Source: JBDSKH01 sp050245915
GTDB taxonomy: Bacteria > Actinomycetota > Actinomycetes > Actinomycetales > Microbacteriaceae
Assembly (NCBI GenBank): GCA_050245915.1
Contig: JBFWWZ010000081.1
Coordinates: 1 to 6,613 of the forward strand
Direction: 5' to 3'
Length of the DNA stretch: 6,613 nucleotides
A program made the translations under genes and the position numbers. Under the pieces are notes generated by a model. That model saw nothing but the letters and a program-made list of their open reading frames with translations. It did not search any database and was not told the DNA's origin. Shown here piece after piece: positions 6,049 through 6,613 of this stretch (within the stretch, counting starts at the first letter, position 1; every line of letters starts with the position of its first letter).

Positions 6049-6190
6049 CGTCGTTAGGGATTGTCGGGCCGCTTGCGAGCCGCCTGAGGTCTGGCGACGT
6101 CTGGGACGTGCGCGAGGTCCGCGACTGGGCCGAGAGCACCGGTCGGTCGTTCCGCGCCTAGCACTCGGACGACCCGCTCTACGAAGCACA
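6045..6190. other. Spacer between two convergent genes
   Basis: This stretch, which begins in the last codons of the second lacI, holds no convincing gene. It has a near-palindrome at 6045-6057 (TTAACG, one base, CGTTAG) overlapping the lacI stop codon, and a 5-bp inverted repeat at 6097-6109 (ACGTC, TGG, GACGT). Neither is followed by a T-run, so no intrinsic terminator is evident for either flanking gene. One frame here reads like a short coding remnant ending at the TAG at 6159. Confidence 0.4.
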
Positions 6191-6376
6191 TCACTCGTCG
6201 GCCGCGAGCAGTTCCGCCCAGGTCGGGTTCTTCTGGCCAGGCACCGGGAGTTTTGAGCCGCAGCTGGTGCAGACCATGAGCGTCCGGCCCTTGACGTCGC
6301 GCTCGTTGAGCACCTTGAAGTCACGATCGGCGCGACAGACCGAGCAGGGTCTGTGGGTGTATTTCGGCGCCGCCAT
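6191..6376 (-). CDS. Small zinc-ribbon-like protein of unknown function
   Basis: A 61-residue protein with two CxxC pairs, Cys11/Cys14 (CSVC) and Cys36/Cys39 (CTSC), separated by 21 residues. This spacing is typical of a single treble-clef or zinc-ribbon fold binding one zinc ion. Basic residues are frequent in the first 35 positions, and the tail (PTWAELLAADE) is acidic and probably helical. There is no signal peptide or membrane segment. I do not recognise a named family. Similar folds occur in ribosomal, RNA-binding and transcription-associated proteins, so nucleic-acid or protein binding is possible but unproven. A TAnnnT element six bases before the ATG suggests a leaderless transcript. 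The gene runs opposite to the sugar locus and is probably unrelated to it. The spaced cysteine pairs and sensible composition favour a real gene over the arginine- and serine-rich overlapping frames. Confidence 0.78.
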   Translation of the reverse strand: MAAPKYTHRPCSVCRADRDFKVLNERDVKGRTLMVCTSCGSKLPVPGQKNPTWAELLAADE

Positions 6377-6388
6377 GCCCGGAGTTTA
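6374..6388 (-). promoter_or_regulatory. -10 element and probable leaderless start of the zinc-ribbon gene
   Basis: On the minus strand TAAACT (6388-6383) is followed by six bases and the ATG at 6376. There is no Shine-Dalgarno sequence. No clear -35 hexamer is seen 16-18 bases further upstream. Confidence 0.45.
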
Positions 6389-6498
6389 TCCGCGGCGCGA
6401 GCTTGCCCGCGGGGCGCAGCGGTGTTAGATTTGCCCCGACCCGCGTACATTGAGCATTACTCCTATAACCGCCGCTATGTCAGTTTGAAGTCGCTCTA

Positions 6499-6548
6499 AG
6501 GTCCGATCGCTGGCGCAAAGCGCCCTCTGACCTGCCCTTTTGTTGTCC
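6499..6548 (+). terminator. Terminator-like two-part stem-loop without a gene next to it
   Basis: An outer stem AGGTC (6499-6503) with GACCT (6529-6533) encloses an inner hairpin GGCGC, AAA, GCGCC (6512-6524). The T-rich stretch TTTTGTTGT starts five bases after the outer stem. The order resembles an intrinsic terminator on the plus strand, but the internal loops weaken it, and the nearest plus-strand gene ends about 450 bases earlier. It could end a small RNA or be chance pairing. Confidence 0.3.
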
Positions 6549-6552
6549 CGGC

Positions 6553-6588
6553 TGCAAGTTTTGCAACCACTGGTGGTCGAACTATCGT
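6553..6588 (+). promoter_or_regulatory. Possible rightward promoter with two adjacent inverted repeats
   Basis: TGCAA/TTGCA (6553-6557 and 6561-6565) is followed directly by ACCAC/GTGGT (6566-6570 and 6573-6577). TTGCAA at 6561-6566 and TATCGT at 6583-6588, 16 bases apart, could be the -35 and -10 elements of a promoter for a gene beyond the right edge. The repeats would then be operator sites. All of this is tentative. Confidence 0.3.
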
Positions 6589-6613
6589 TAGGTCAGTGAT
6601 CGCTGTATGGTCA

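Noticed and set aside
5972..6256. 94-residue plus-strand frame over the end of the second lacI and the following spacer
   Set aside because: It overlaps the lacI tail and part of the zinc-ribbon gene, has no ribosome binding site and no motif.
6016..6450. 144-residue minus-strand frame with AGGAG nine bases before its ATG
   Set aside because: The ribosome binding site is tempting, but the protein is arginine- and serine-rich shadow sequence over the zinc-ribbon gene, with no domain. At most a short upstream part could be translated.

Overview
The window looks like chromosomal DNA from a high-GC actinomycete. A Microbacteriaceae-type organism (Microbacterium or a relative) is my best guess. 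This rests on codon use, on the style of the lipoprotein signal peptide and LacI-family proteins, on a sugar importer operon with no ATPase gene in view, and on several genes that look leaderless. The family-level placement is inference from familiarity, not a search result.

Layout. From 1 to 1922, on the minus strand, lies the start of a carbohydrate ABC importer operon of the CUT1 type: a lipoprotein solute-binding protein (612-1922), then a MalF/UgpA-like permease (542 down to the left edge, cut off). A strong 10-bp inverted repeat (566-598) lies between them. From 1923 to 2094 is a divergent control region with a TTGACA-type promoter for the importer, a LacI-type operator inside that promoter, and two inverted repeats in the predicted leader of the importer mRNA. 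On the plus strand follow a LacI-family repressor (2095-3114), a cytoplasmic glycoside hydrolase of family 2 (3158-5011) and a second LacI-family regulator (5008-6048) that overlaps the hydrolase gene by four bases. A small minus-strand zinc-ribbon protein (6191-6376) converges on them and seems unrelated. The last 237 bases hold no convincing gene but contain several inverted repeats and a possible rightward promoter.

How it works together. The importer would bring an oligosaccharide or glycoside into the cell, where the family 2 hydrolase, which has no signal peptide, would cleave it. An 11-base sequence, TTTACAGCGCT, occurs once in the importer promoter and once directly upstream of the hydrolase. 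Each copy is the core of an imperfect version of the palindrome TTTACAGCGCTGTAAA, centred on CpG as LacI-family operators usually are. The simplest model is that the first LacI protein represses both transcription units and is released by the imported sugar or a product of it. The second LacI protein has a different recognition helix and must see another site, which I cannot identify with confidence. The substrate cannot be read from the sequence.

A recurring feature is initiation without a leader. The first lacI, the hydrolase and the zinc-ribbon gene each have a TAnnnT -10 element ending exactly six bases before ATG and no Shine-Dalgarno sequence. The importer genes, by contrast, have good ribosome binding sites. 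I see no mobile element, CRISPR array, tRNA or rRNA, and no clearly new biological system. The more unusual material is in the regulatory DNA.
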